Below, in pieces: positions 7,621 through 15,980 of a DNA stretch of 64,000 bases. The notes under the pieces are model-generated. The model was not told the origin of the DNA. It searched no databases and saw only the letters and a program-made list of their open reading frames with translations. Position 1 is the first letter of the stretch. The number at the start of each line of letters is the position of its first letter. A program made the translations under genes and the position numbers. This stretch comes from a virus, in the IMG/VR virus record IMGVR_UViG_3300040801_001224, positions 124,001-188,000 of that record. One strand, written 5' to 3'.

Positions 7621-8259
7621 ATGATCGTAGGAATACTTGGTCTCAAAGGCGCTGGCAAGGATACAATAGGCGATTATCTTGTTGAAAATTATGGTTTTGA
7701 AAAAGTAAGTTTTGCCTCAGCTCTTAAAGATGCCACTGCCGCCATTTTTGGTTGGGACAGAGATATGTTAGAAGGGAATACACCTGAAGCACGTGAACAG
7801 AGAGAACAACCTGACGAGTTTTGGTCAGAGAAGTTAGGATATGATTTTACACCACGTTACGCCTTACAGTACATTGGCACAGACGTAATGCGTAAGAACT
7901 TTTATGATGGTATTTGGATTGCGGCACTTGAAAAGAAACTATCAAACCCAGACAAAGACTATGTAATTACAGATGTGCGTTTCCCAAATGAAGTAACCTT
8001 ATTGAAGAATTTGGGTGCGACATTAGTGGAAGTACAGCGTGGTGAACAACCAGAATGGATGGAGTTAGCATCTAAAGCAAACGCTGGTGATAAAGACGCT
8101 CAGCATCAGATGTATATGAATTTCAAGGATGTTCACATCTCAGAATGGGCATGGGCCGGTTCAGACGTCAATGTTGTTATTCCCAATGATGAAACGTTTG
8201 AAGAATTATATGATAAAATTGAGGTTCAAGTTAAAGAGCCATTCTTTAACCAAGCGTAA
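7621..8259 (+). CDS. Deoxynucleoside monophosphate kinase (T4 gp1-like)
   Basis: 212 residues. P-loop GLKGAGKDT at the N-terminus, TDVRFPNEV as the strand/Walker-B-like region, and conserved ALQYIGTDVMR in the middle match phage dNMP kinases related to T4 gp1. It phosphorylates dNMPs to dNDPs, feeding phage DNA synthesis together with NrdA/NrdB. It has its own early promoter and a good ribosome site. The 3' end overlaps a convergent - strand gene by about 34 bases. Confidence 0.85.
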   Translation: MIVGILGLKGAGKDTIGDYLVENYGFEKVSFASALKDATAAIFGWDRDMLEGNTPEAREQREQPDEFWSEKLGYDFTPRYALQYIGTDVMRKNFYDGIWIAALEKKLSNPDKDYVITDVRFPNEVTLLKNLGATLVEVQRGEQPEWMELASKANAGDKDAQHQMYMNFKDVHISEWAWAGSDVNVVIPNDETFEELYDKIEVQVKEPFFNQA

Positions 8260-8474
8260 ACAGTTTTAGTCGTTACACCATATTTGACGGCAATATCTTT
8301 TACAGATAGGCCGTCATTTCTATCTTGTATAGCAGAATCCCTATCACCTTTTCTATTCTTTAAATTAGGCTTCCCCGTCTTAGAATCACTGATTTTTTTC
8401 TTAGTGACATCAGAATGTTTGCGACCAGCAAAGCCACTTGGTATTTTTTGTATGATAATAGGTTTTATATCCAT
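8226..8474 (-). CDS. NUMOD3/HTH protein, homing endonuclease-related remnant
   Basis: 82 residues from ATG 8474 (an in-frame ATG at 8528 would include promoter-like sequence). It contains one NUMOD3-type motif (GRKHSDVTKKKISDSKTGK) and a C-terminal helix-turn-helix (LSVKDIAVKYGVTTKTVYAWLKNG). These are the DNA-binding modules of GIY-YIG/HNH homing endonucleases, but no nuclease domain is present, so it is either a remnant or a small DNA-binding protein. A GATAAATA element lies 8 bases upstream of the start on the - strand. The end overlaps the dNMP kinase gene. Confidence 0.6.
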   Translation of the reverse strand: MDIKPIIIQKIPSGFAGRKHSDVTKKKISDSKTGKPNLKNRKGDRDSAIQDRNDGLSVKDIAVKYGVTTKTVYAWLKNGSLT

Positions 8475-8482
8475 GTCATATT

Positions 8483-8526
8483 TATTTATCTTGATAAATA
8501 ATAAGAACAAACGGGTTTTATTTATC
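8483..8526. promoter_or_regulatory. Cluster of opposed late-type promoters
   Basis: On the - strand GATAAATA occurs at 8490-8483 and 8526-8519; on the + strand GATAAATA lies at 8493-8500. The - elements would serve the HTH gene at 8474 and the + element the tail sheath gene at 8605. No closer late element was seen before the sheath gene. Confidence 0.5.
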
Positions 8527-8604
8527 ATCAGGCTCAAATTTTAACCATTAACGTTATACGAGTGTATGGGTGAATAAGAAGAATTAGAAACAGGAGATTA
8601 TACT

Positions 8605-10962
8605 ATGCCATTAGTTAGCCCAGGTATTAATGTTACTGTAACAGACGAAAGCTTTTACGTATCGGCTGGTCCAGGAACAGTTCCATTAATCATGATTGCT
8701 ACAGAGCAAGACAAATTATCTTCAGCAGGTGATTCAATCGCTGAGGGTACAACAGCGGCAAACGCAGGTAAGTTATACTTAATGACTTCACAGCGTGAGC
8801 TATTAGAGACGTTTGGTGTTCCAAACTTCAACAACGTTGGCGGTTCAAGCCAACACGGTAACGAATTAAACGAGTACGGTTTACTAGCGGCATACTCTTA
8901 CTTGGGTAACGCTAACCGTGCTTATGTCCTACGTGCAGACGTAGATTTAGCACAACTTCAGCCACGTTCAATTGCTCCAGCTGGTGACCCAGTTGATGGC
9001 ACTTACTGGGTTGACACAAACGCTATGGATTTTGGTATCCATATCTGGCAAACAGGCGGTTGGGCAAAAGTAGAGCCAAAGTACATTGTTAGTGATGCGG
9101 CTGACTTACCACCAACTCCAGCATTAGGCAACTTCTTCCAGGGCGATTTCGCAGTAGAGGTTACTAGTAACGCAATTACAATTTACCGCTACAGTGGTTC
9201 TTGGATTGAAGTAACAGCTTCAGCAGGTGCTTGGGATTACCAAGTAAAGAAAGTATATCCAACAACTCAATTTGCGGGCGGTCTATTAGACGACACTAAC
9301 CCAGAAGATGCGTGGATCAACGCTAACCAAGTTGATTTCGGTATCAAGGTATGGGACGCAGACATCGGCGCATTCATTTCAGAAACAGCTCCAGCATTCC
9401 TAGATGACGCTTCAGCAGAAGCATTCTACGGTTCAGCACTTTCAGACGGTGATTTATACATCCGTTACGGTGAAGTAAGTGAAGAGTTTGTGATCTACCG
9501 TTATGACCTAGCACAGGGCATTTGGGAGCCACTAGTATACCAAGCTGGTTCAACTGCTCCAACCACTGCTACAGAAGCAGGTACATTATGGTATAACAAC
9601 GATGTATTAGTTGACCTAATGATACACGACGGCACAGATTGGATTGAGTTTGCTGGCACATTATCACTACAGTCAAGTGAACCAAGCGCACCAGCTACTG
9701 GTGATATTTGGGTTGATACTGACCAGTTAGATGAATACCCAGTAATCTACCAATACGATGGTAGCGCATGGATACAACGTGACAACACGGACCAGACAAC
9801 TCCAAACGGTGTTGTATTTGGTGATGCTCGTACAGCTCCACTAGAAGCACTAGACGCAGATGCTCCAGACGCAAGCTTCTACCCAGAAGGCATGTTACTG
9901 TGGAACACACGTTACAGCTCAATGAACGTTAAGAAATGGGTACCTAACTACGTATTCGAAGGCGTTCTTGTTGGTGATCGTTGGGTTTCAGAATCAGGCA
10001 ATGACTTCGACGGTTCACTACTAGCAGGACGCAAAGCACAGCGTCAGGTAGTTGTTGAAGCACTAGCGGCAAGCATCCAGAGCAACGAAGAAATTCGCGC
10101 AGAAGCAGTTGTATTCAACCTAATGTCAGCTCCAGGCTACATTGAATTAACTGATGAACTAATTGCTCTTAACGCAGACCGTAAAGAGAAAGGTTTCATT
10201 ATTGCTGACGCTCCAATGCGCCTTGCTCCAAGTGGTACAGATCTACAAGCATGGGCTACAAACTCTAACAACTCACCAGTTAACGGTGAAGATGGCCTAA
10301 TTGCTTCAGACGCATACGTTGGTGTTTATTACCCAGCATGTCTAGCAACAAACGTTGACGGTGAGTCAGTTGTTCAACCAGCATCTCACATCATGCTACG
10401 TACTATGGCATACAACGACCAGGTAGCTTACCAATGGTTTGCTCCAGCAGGTCTACAGCGTGGTACAGTACAAAACGCAGAGTCAGTTGGTTACCTAGAC
10501 AGTGAAGGCGAATACGTAAGTGTTCAATTAAACGAAGGACAACGTGATGTTCTTTACACTAACAACATCAACCCAATAGCATTTATCCCAGGTTCTGGTT
10601 TAATTGTTTATGGTCAGAAGACACGTTATGGCGCAGAATCTGCTCTAGATCGCATTAATGTTGCTCGTTTAATCAACTACATACGTTATCAGTCAGAGCA
10701 GTTAGCACGTCCGTTCTTATTCGAACCAAACGATCAGCTAACTCGCGCAAACGTACAGGATGCGTTCGACCGTTTCCTAGCAGAGTTAATTACTCTACGT
10801 GGACTAAACGACTTCCTAGTTGTTTGTGATGAGAGTAACAATACTCCAGCACGTATTGACCGTAACGAACTATGGATTGACATTGCGATTCAGCCAATTA
10901 AGGCGATTGAATTCATTAATATTCCAATCCGTATCCGTAACACGGGCGCAGATTTATCGTAA
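8605..10962 (+). CDS. Contractile tail sheath protein (gp18)
   Basis: 785 residues, longer than T4 gp18 (659). The N-terminus (PLVSPGINVTVTDESFY) and the C-terminal half (YLDSEGEYVSVQLNEGQRD region, GLIVYGQKTRY, then helical DRFLAELITLRGL) are typical of sheath proteins. Residues about 130-440 are an insertion holding repeated short beta units built around DxxW/YWVDTN and IxxYDGSAW (starting near residues 132, 234, 283, 325, 366 and 428), like exposed decoration domains. Codon use is regular and highly expressed in style. A strong terminator follows. Confidence 0.93.
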   Translation: MPLVSPGINVTVTDESFYVSAGPGTVPLIMIATEQDKLSSAGDSIAEGTTAANAGKLYLMTSQRELLETFGVPNFNNVGGSSQHGNELNEYGLLAAYSYLGNANRAYVLRADVDLAQLQPRSIAPAGDPVDGTYWVDTNAMDFGIHIWQTGGWAKVEPKYIVSDAADLPPTPALGNFFQGDFAVEVTSNAITIYRYSGSWIEVTASAGAWDYQVKKVYPTTQFAGGLLDDTNPEDAWINANQVDFGIKVWDADIGAFISETAPAFLDDASAEAFYGSALSDGDLYIRYGEVSEEFVIYRYDLAQGIWEPLVYQAGSTAPTTATEAGTLWYNNDVLVDLMIHDGTDWIEFAGTLSLQSSEPSAPATGDIWVDTDQLDEYPVIYQYDGSAWIQRDNTDQTTPNGVVFGDARTAPLEALDADAPDASFYPEGMLLWNTRYSSMNVKKWVPNYVFEGVLVGDRWVSESGNDFDGSLLAGRKAQRQVVVEALAASIQSNEEIRAEAVVFNLMSAPGYIELTDELIALNADRKEKGFIIADAPMRLAPSGTDLQAWATNSNNSPVNGEDGLIASDAYVGVYYPACLATNVDGESVVQPASHIMLRTMAYNDQVAYQWFAPAGLQRGTVQNAESVGYLDSEGEYVSVQLNEGQRDVLYTNNINPIAFIPGSGLIVYGQKTRYGAESALDRINVARLINYIRYQSEQLARPFLFEPNDQLTRANVQDAFDRFLAELITLRGLNDFLVVCDESNNTPARIDRNELWIDIAIQPIKAIEFINIPIRIRNTGADLS

Positions 10963-10990
10963 TAATAATAAGGAAAGCGATAAAAACTTT

Positions 10991-11017
10991 GGGGCTACTT
11001 CGGTAGCCCTTTTTTTA
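10991..11017 (+). terminator. Intrinsic terminator with TTCG tetraloop
   Basis: GGGCTAC 10992-10998, loop TTCG, GTAGCCC 11003-11009, then eight T. It ends the sheath transcript and abuts the 3' end of the convergent gene at 11015. Confidence 0.9.
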
Positions 11018-11290
11018 TCTTAATTTTTTGCGTTTGAATTTAATGATTGGAAGCTCTAAATTGAGCCTTCTAAGATGGGAATATGCGGCACAGTTTTCTT
11101 TAATGTTGTCATTTAAGATAGTAGAATATATTTTATCGTCTATTCTGTATATTTCAATTAGTTCATATATTGACTGTGCTTCCTGGTCAACAGAATCCAT
11201 TATGCCAGTGAGCAAATGAGTGGCATTCGTTTCTAATAAATCCTTTGATTCCCTTGATAGGTCGCCTAATCTTCTGAATATAACATACAT
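11015..11290 (-). CDS. Hypothetical late - strand protein
   Basis: 91 residues, predominantly helical with a basic C-terminus (FKRKKLR). A GATAAATA element at 11303-11296 on the - strand lies five bases before the ATG, so a leaderless late mRNA is expected. It is divergent from the 11323 gene. No family recognised. Confidence 0.6.
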   Translation of the reverse strand: MYVIFRRLGDLSRESKDLLETNATHLLTGIMDSVDQEAQSIYELIEIYRIDDKIYSTILNDNIKENCAAYSHLRRLNLELPIIKFKRKKLR

Positions 11291-11295
11291 GTCTA

Positions 11296-11317
11296 TATTT
11301 ATCTTAACTGATAAATA
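11296..11317. promoter_or_regulatory. Divergent pair of late promoters
   Basis: GATAAATA reads on the - strand at 11303-11296 and on the + strand at 11310-11317. Each ends exactly five bases before an ATG (11290 on -, 11323 on +). Confidence 0.75.
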
Positions 11318-11322
11318 GTGTT

Positions 11323-11823
11323 ATGAAGATAAGCGAGATACATACAACTAGTCCACAAGGGAGAGACTTTAATAAATGGGATAAGAACGAGTATTCAGAC
11401 AGGACTCCTTTTAACCCAGAGGATAAGAAAGACTTCCAGTATGTTGGCAAGAAAGGTCAACTGAGTGTATGGCACGACAGAGAGAACCCAGGTATATTCA
11501 CAGCATTCTCTGGTAAGAAATGGGCGATGGCTGTGACTACTAAAAAGACTAAATTTGGTAGACAGATTGCCACAACAACTAGCAGTCCAGAGTTTCGTGG
11601 ATTCAAGATGGCGCAATTTCTGTATAAACTTATCGCAAAAAAGACGGGAAGTCTAGCAAGCGACTCAATACTATCACCAGTAGCCAACAGTATGTGGCAG
11701 AGTTTTGAAGGTGACTCACAGGTAGAGTTAGAAGTAGTTGACAGAAACACAGGCAAATCTCGTCCATACGAAGGAGATTTAGATGATACTGTGTCCTTTG
11801 TTTATCGCATCATTCCAAACTAA
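11323..11823 (+). CDS. Hypothetical late protein, weakly GNAT-like
   Basis: 166 residues beginning MKISEI, the shared late N-terminal peptide. The centre reads as beta strands followed by SSPEFRGFKMAQFLYKLIAKK, which resembles the acetyl-CoA-binding turn and helix of GNAT acetyltransferases; this is a weak similarity. It probably has no ribosome site: a late promoter ends five bases before the ATG. Confidence 0.6.
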   Translation: MKISEIHTTSPQGRDFNKWDKNEYSDRTPFNPEDKKDFQYVGKKGQLSVWHDRENPGIFTAFSGKKWAMAVTTKKTKFGRQIATTTSSPEFRGFKMAQFLYKLIAKKTGSLASDSILSPVANSMWQSFEGDSQVELEVVDRNTGKSRPYEGDLDDTVSFVYRIIPN

Positions 11824-11849
11824 GCATTGAAAATTTTTCTGACATAAAT

Positions 11850-11858
11850 GATAAATAC
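11850..11858 (+). promoter_or_regulatory. Late promoter GATAAATAC
   Basis: Consensus late element 33 bases before the tail tube gene, which has AGGAG as its ribosome site. Confidence 0.8.
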
Positions 11859-11891
11859 ATATAACAATGTATATTCAGATAGGAGTATAAA

Positions 11892-12500
11892 ATGGCAGAA
11901 ACATTAAGTAAATTCGGCGTACCATTAGACGGTAGTCGTTTAGGTATATTACACCCAAAGCAATCGTACCGTTTCCGTGTTCTTTTCAAGAACTTCGGTG
12001 TTCAGGGTGCTGACTTAAAAGAACTAACAGCGGGTGTTAAGACTGTTACTCGTCCACAAATTTCAAGCACTAATGATGTTATGTTACATTCTTACAACTC
12101 AATTGGTAAGATTGCTGGCAAGCATGAGTGGGGTGACATGACATTAACTGTTCGTGACGACTTAACTTCAGCAGTAGCAAAGCACGTTGGCGCACAGATG
12201 CAGAAGCAATTCAACTTTTTCGAGCAGACTTCAGCAGTAGCAGGTATTAACTACAAGTTCAGCATGGAAGTCCAGATGTTAGATGGTACAGATAACGAAG
12301 CTCTAGAAGCGTGGGTATGTGAAGGTTGCTACCTAAAAGGCGTTGAGTACGGTGAACACGATTACGAAAGCTCAGAGTCAATGATGATTTCAATGACTAT
12401 TTCAATCGACAACGCTACCCATATCGCTGGTCCAGCCGGAACAGTAGATCCAATGGTACCTGAAGGCGTTGCAGGAATCGACGGACGTACTTTCGGTTAA
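11892..12500 (+). CDS. Tail tube protein (gp19)
   Basis: 202 residues, near the usual size. Features of myovirus tube proteins are visible: SYRFRVLFKNFG near the N-terminus, TRPQISSTNDVMLHSYNS as the conserved loop, and HEWGDMTLTVRDD. It polymerises inside the sheath. It follows the sheath gene and precedes a second tube-fold protein. Confidence 0.88.
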   Translation: MAETLSKFGVPLDGSRLGILHPKQSYRFRVLFKNFGVQGADLKELTAGVKTVTRPQISSTNDVMLHSYNSIGKIAGKHEWGDMTLTVRDDLTSAVAKHVGAQMQKQFNFFEQTSAVAGINYKFSMEVQMLDGTDNEALEAWVCEGCYLKGVEYGEHDYESSESMMISMTISIDNATHIAGPAGTVDPMVPEGVAGIDGRTFG

Positions 12501-12518
12501 TAACGGAGCCATAGCATA

Positions 12519-13832
12519 ATGGCCGTTACCAGAATAACTAACGATGAAAACATTTTTGTGCGTGGCCCAGCCCACGCACAGAATGTCTTTGGCCTCAACA
12601 ATCAGTTCTTATTAAAAGCTCCTAAACTACAGTTTGAAAATTTCATACGCTTTAATTTTACTGAAAACGCAATTGTACAAAACCACGTTAAAAATTATTT
12701 CCCAGACACCAAGGATATGTTGTCTAGAGTAGGCGCCTATGTTAAAACTGCTACATATCCGGGTATGGAAATTGATTCAGAAGTATTTAACCAATATAAC
12801 AAAAAACGTGTAGTGCAAAAAAGCATCAAGTTTGATCCTATCACTGTTACGATGCACGACATTGCTGATGGTTTGACATTAAGATTCTGGGAATTGTACT
12901 ACACGTGGTTCTTTAAAGATGGAAACAAAGACGTGTTTGTGGGAAACACTGGCCAAGCCCGCTTGGCTGAAAACAAGAATATTACGCCTAGTGATTTTAT
13001 AAGTTCAGAACCCGCCGCCCCAGAAAATGGATACGGAATTATCAGTCAGAACATGGAATCACATAATGAATATGGTTTTAACGTACATTATGCCCAGCAA
13101 CAATTACTTGAAAGTATTGAAATATTTTATTCTCGTGGCAAAGTATACAGTAAGGTTATTTTAGTTAACCCAAAAATCACAGCGTTTAAGCATGACACAT
13201 TAAACTATGAAGGCGTATCTAACGCCATGGAATTAACATTCACCATTGAGTATGAAAATGTCATATATGGCAACAATAACTTTGAATTGACAGTCGGGAA
13301 CAATCCACGTAATGAAAACGACATAAGACTGAGACCAAAACCAACTATGCCCACACAGTCACCTGGTATAATTGATCCGATAGTTGATAGACGTAATCTT
13401 TCCTTAGATACGAGCGGAGCAATTCCGACTAATGATGTTGATTCAAACTCGTTACAAGGCGGCATTACTGATCTAGCTTCAAGTATATTTGGTAATGAAT
13501 TTGGCGGAGCCATTGCAGGCACAATAAACAATCAAATTACCAATGTAGAAAGCCAGCTAGGCAACATTGTTGGTAATATAGGAAACGATGTAGCTAATTC
13601 AGTTATACGTGGGATACAAACAGGCGACTTCAGCTTACAACCCAACCCAATTGAATCAGCAAGAAGTGTAGTTAGGAATGCTGGTAGAAACATACTTGCT
13701 GGCGCAGAACAACAGGCAACTGACTTTGTCATTGGTGCTGTATCAGATGGCGTCAACGCAGGCGTTAATGCTATTATTGACAGTTTTAACAACTCAGGAC
13801 AATCAGGTTCAAGTGATCCAGGAGATCCATAA
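12519..13832 (+). CDS. Tube-fold baseplate protein (gp54/gp48-like)
   Basis: 437 residues. Residues about 40-260 show a tube-like beta core (FENFIRFNFTENAIV, YVKTATYPGMEID, SIKFDPITVTMHDIAD, ELTFTIEYENVIYG) similar in pattern to the tail tube. A low-complexity Asn/Gly/Ala-rich C-terminal tail (about 280-437) follows. In T4 the baseplate-tube junction proteins gp48 and gp54 share this fold, so a tube-initiator role is inferred. It sits directly after gp19 and overlaps the next start by one base. Confidence 0.6.
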   Translation: MAVTRITNDENIFVRGPAHAQNVFGLNNQFLLKAPKLQFENFIRFNFTENAIVQNHVKNYFPDTKDMLSRVGAYVKTATYPGMEIDSEVFNQYNKKRVVQKSIKFDPITVTMHDIADGLTLRFWELYYTWFFKDGNKDVFVGNTGQARLAENKNITPSDFISSEPAAPENGYGIISQNMESHNEYGFNVHYAQQQLLESIEIFYSRGKVYSKVILVNPKITAFKHDTLNYEGVSNAMELTFTIEYENVIYGNNNFELTVGNNPRNENDIRLRPKPTMPTQSPGIIDPIVDRRNLSLDTSGAIPTNDVDSNSLQGGITDLASSIFGNEFGGAIAGTINNQITNVESQLGNIVGNIGNDVANSVIRGIQTGDFSLQPNPIESARSVVRNAGRNILAGAEQQATDFVIGAVSDGVNAGVNAIIDSFNNSGQSGSSDPGDP

Positions 13833-14266
13833 TGGCACAACGTAACAGTAGTCTAGCTAAATCATATCGTGGTCAAGACATTAAGACTACCCTTAACAAC
13901 GGTGGCTACACTACATCTTACGCACCAGAAAAAGGAACACCCGCAGAAGTTTCAAAGCTTATAGGCGAAGCAACGATACCGGCGAGTGTGAAACCAATCG
14001 AATTCAACGTAATCAAAGCATATTACGAACGCAAGGGAGCATCCGCAAAAAACGCAACGACCCTATCACTATTAACTATTGATGCGGCAAGAATAAATGA
14101 CGTGTCACCAATGTCATTACTGAGGCCATTCGACAATACTGAAGTAGCATTGGATGAATTTATATTATACACACTAAACAAGCTAGGTAACACGACATCA
14201 CTACTAGCAACAGCACAAGTAAAGGACAACAGTCAGAGTTACAAAGCTGATTATATTAAGGCCTAG
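13832..14266 (+). CDS. Probable virion protein
   Basis: 144 residues with Asn/Thr-rich N-terminus and helical C-terminal half. It lies between the tube-fold protein and head completion gp4, with TAATG coupling to the preceding gene, so a baseplate or tail role is likely. I could not match it to gp53 or another T4 protein. Confidence 0.6.
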   Translation: MAQRNSSLAKSYRGQDIKTTLNNGGYTTSYAPEKGTPAEVSKLIGEATIPASVKPIEFNVIKAYYERKGASAKNATTLSLLTIDAARINDVSPMSLLRPFDNTEVALDEFILYTLNKLGNTTSLLATAQVKDNSQSYKADYIKA

Positions 14267-14268
14267 CT

Positions 14269-14715
14269 ATGCGTAGAACACACAAAGGTTACTTCACACC
14301 TAAAAACCCACATAAGCTCCTAAGTAATAAGCGAATTATTTTCCGTAGTTCCTGGGAAAAGAAATTTTGTGAATTCTGCGATACACACCCTAATATCATA
14401 CAGTGGGCAAGTGAGCATGAAGATATAAAAATACCTTATTTTAATCCCTTACAGAATAAATATACAGTGTATGTTCCAGATTTCTTTGTGGTATATCAGA
14501 CAAAGAATGGAAAAAAGAAAATAGAACTAATTGAAATTAAGCCTGCGGCAGAAACGTATATTAGTGAAGCAAAAACAAATAGACACAAAGCCGCTTTAGC
14601 AGTCAATGTGGCCAAATGGAAAGCCGCACAAGAATGGTGCGAAAGAAAAGGAATCACATTTCGTGTTGTCACAGAACATGAAATATTCCGTAACCCAAAA
14701 AAGAAGAAACGATAA
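14269..14715 (+). CDS. Head completion protein (gp4-like)
   Basis: 148 residues, like T4 gp4 (150). KGYFTPKNPHK, IIFRSSWEKKFCEFCDTHPNI, VYVPDFFV and IELIEIKPAAE followed by NVAKWKAAQEWCERKG are the conserved blocks. The PD..(V)PDF and E-x-K residues are those of the TnsA/PD-(D/E)XK nuclease fold from which gp4 derives. Acts at the end of head maturation before tail joining. Confidence 0.88.
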   Translation: MRRTHKGYFTPKNPHKLLSNKRIIFRSSWEKKFCEFCDTHPNIIQWASEHEDIKIPYFNPLQNKYTVYVPDFFVVYQTKNGKKKIELIEIKPAAETYISEAKTNRHKAALAVNVAKWKAAQEWCERKGITFRVVTEHEIFRNPKKKKR

Positions 14716-14912
14716 TGGAAAGATCACATCTAGAAGAAGTCAACGAAGGATACTTCAAACATATGTTTAATTCATTGAAGTATTTTGTAAAATTCTTACA
14801 AGCGGCACTGGCATGTTTAATTCATGCTTTCCTCCCGAACACGTTTAAGAGTACAGCCAGCGTAATAGCCAGTGATGTAGTATATGACGTGGAAAAAAGA
14901 AAGCAAAAATAG
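14715..14912 (+). CDS. Small membrane-associated protein, DUF6356-like
   Basis: 65 residues. HLEEVNEGYFKHM...LKYFVKFLQAALACLIHAFLPNTFKSTAS follows the DUF6356 pattern (HL-x-E-x-x-x-x-Y-x-x-H, hydrophobic helix, HAF-x-P, TAS). One hydrophobic helix spans about residues 22-42. The family occurs in proteobacteria with unknown function. Its start overlaps the gp4 stop (TAATG). Confidence 0.7.
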   Translation: MERSHLEEVNEGYFKHMFNSLKYFVKFLQAALACLIHAFLPNTFKSTASVIASDVVYDVEKRKQK

Positions 14913-14944
14913 TCATTATTTGAGCACCTTCTGATATCTGAAAA

Positions 14945-14953
14945 GGTAAATAA
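14945..14953 (+). promoter_or_regulatory. Possible late promoter GGTAAATAA
   Basis: A variant late element 34 bases before the zinc-ribbon-like gene at 14987. Confidence 0.4.
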
Positions 14954-14986
14954 GCGGTCACATGGGGTGGCACTATTTTCTAGAGG

Positions 14987-15247
14987 ATGAAGGTAATGAA
15001 AAAGTCAAACAAGAAGTATACTTTCCAGATGCCATGGGGTTCTGCTGGTTCAAACGATTTCGATATTGCTGGTACTAAGTGTTTAGTGAACCACGATTAC
15101 GAGATTGTTAAAGTCAAGTCCATCAAAGGCGTGGTTAAAGGGCAACCAGACAAGAAAGTACGTATTGTTGTGCGTAAATGTAAAAAGTGTGGTCATGAGC
15201 AATCAATGATGATGCGCGGCAATTTACGTAAAGCAAACCGCAAGTAA
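14987..15247 (+). CDS. Small basic CxxC protein
   Basis: 86 residues, strongly basic, with CKKCGHEQS near residue 65 and a single Cys at residue 32. ATG 14996 is the better start by spacing from AGAGG; the listed start adds three residues. Function unknown; nucleic acid or ribosome binding would suit the charge. Confidence 0.6.
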   Translation: MKVMKKSNKKYTFQMPWGSAGSNDFDIAGTKCLVNHDYEIVKVKSIKGVVKGQPDKKVRIVVRKCKKCGHEQSMMMRGNLRKANRK

Positions 15248-15270
15248 GTATATACTAACACAAATTCCTA

Positions 15271-15298
15271 AAGGCCAACCAAAACGGTTGGTCTTTCT
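15271..15298 (+). terminator. Intrinsic terminator
   Basis: AAGGCCAACC pairs with GGTTGGTCTT around loop AAAAC, followed by a short T-rich stretch. It separates the CxxC gene from iscU. Confidence 0.6.
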
Positions 15299-15308
15299 GT
15301 CATCTGAT

Positions 15309-15316
15309 GATAAATA
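15309..15316 (+). promoter_or_regulatory. Late promoter GATAAATA for iscU
   Basis: The element ends six bases (AAAAAT) before the iscU ATG at 15323; no Shine-Dalgarno sequence fits between them. Confidence 0.75.
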
Positions 15317-15322
15317 AAAAAT

Positions 15323-15703
15323 ATGGCATACTCAGATAAAGTTATTGATCATTATGAAAATCCACGTAACGTCGGCTTTATTGAAGAAGACGGCGATGGC
15401 ATTGTTGGTACTGGCATGGTCGGTGCCCCGGCCTGTGGTGACGTAATGAAATTGCAGATCAAAGTAGACAACGATGGTATCGTCAAAGACGCAAAGTTCA
15501 AAACCTATGGCTGTGGCTCAGCAATCGCATCCAGTTCATTAGTCACAGAATGGGTAAAAGGAAAACCGGTAGACGAAGTAGCTGAAATTAAAAATACCCA
15601 AATAGCTGAAGAGTTATGTCTCCCACCAGTCAAAATACACTGCTCAGTACTCGCAGAAGACGCAATTAAATCAGCAATTAGCGATTATAAGTCAAAACTA
15701 TAA
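15323..15703 (+). CDS. iscU: IscU Fe-S cluster assembly scaffold
   Basis: 126 residues, full length. It follows bacterial IscU nearly residue for residue: MAYSDKVIDHYENPRNVG, GAPACGDVMKLQI (first ligand Cys and Asp), TYGCGSAIASSSLVTEW (second Cys), and LPPVKIHCSVLAEDAI with the LPPVK motif bound by HscA and the third Cys. It assembles [2Fe-2S] clusters with sulfur from IscS. No IscS, HscA or HscB is seen here, so host partners would be needed. Expression from a late promoter on a probably leaderless mRNA implies use late in infection. Confidence 0.95.
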   Translation: MAYSDKVIDHYENPRNVGFIEEDGDGIVGTGMVGAPACGDVMKLQIKVDNDGIVKDAKFKTYGCGSAIASSSLVTEWVKGKPVDEVAEIKNTQIAEELCLPPVKIHCSVLAEDAIKSAISDYKSKL

Positions 15704-15705
15704 AT

Positions 15706-15734
15706 TTGACATAACCACTATTTTCCTGTATAAT
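15706..15734 (+). promoter_or_regulatory. Sigma70-type promoter
   Basis: TTGACA 15706-15711, 17-base spacer starting TAACCAC, TATAAT 15729-15734. It ends six bases before ATG 15741. Confidence 0.85.
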
Positions 15735-15740
15735 ACGTTT

Positions 15741-15980
15741 ATGAAAGATAGACTTAACCAAGAAGTAATTGTGGGTGACTACGTGTGTACGATAACAAAA
15801 GGTTATCGTGATCTTGTGTTCTGTAAGGTAATTGCTCTAACACCAAAGAAGATCAAGGTTGAATACAATCACCCAAACATTAAAAATCACATGATAGAAA
15901 CTACAGTGTTTCCAGAGCAAGCTGTAAAAATTGATGAGGAACTGGCAATGGCATACTTGTTGGGAGCAGGAGCTGAGTGA
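15741..15980 (+). CDS. Hypothetical early protein
   Basis: 79 residues. QEVIVGDYVCTITKGYRDLVFCKVIALTPKKIKVEY reads as a small SH3-like beta barrel (KOW-like pattern), a weak inference. First gene of a three-gene early operon, expected to be translated without a leader. Confidence 0.65.
   Translation: MKDRLNQEVIVGDYVCTITKGYRDLVFCKVIALTPKKIKVEYNHPNIKNHMIETTVFPEQAVKIDEELAMAYLLGAGAE

Noticed and set aside
13832-14266. Baseplate wedge gp53
   Set aside because: Position is suggestive, but length and sequence do not allow the call.
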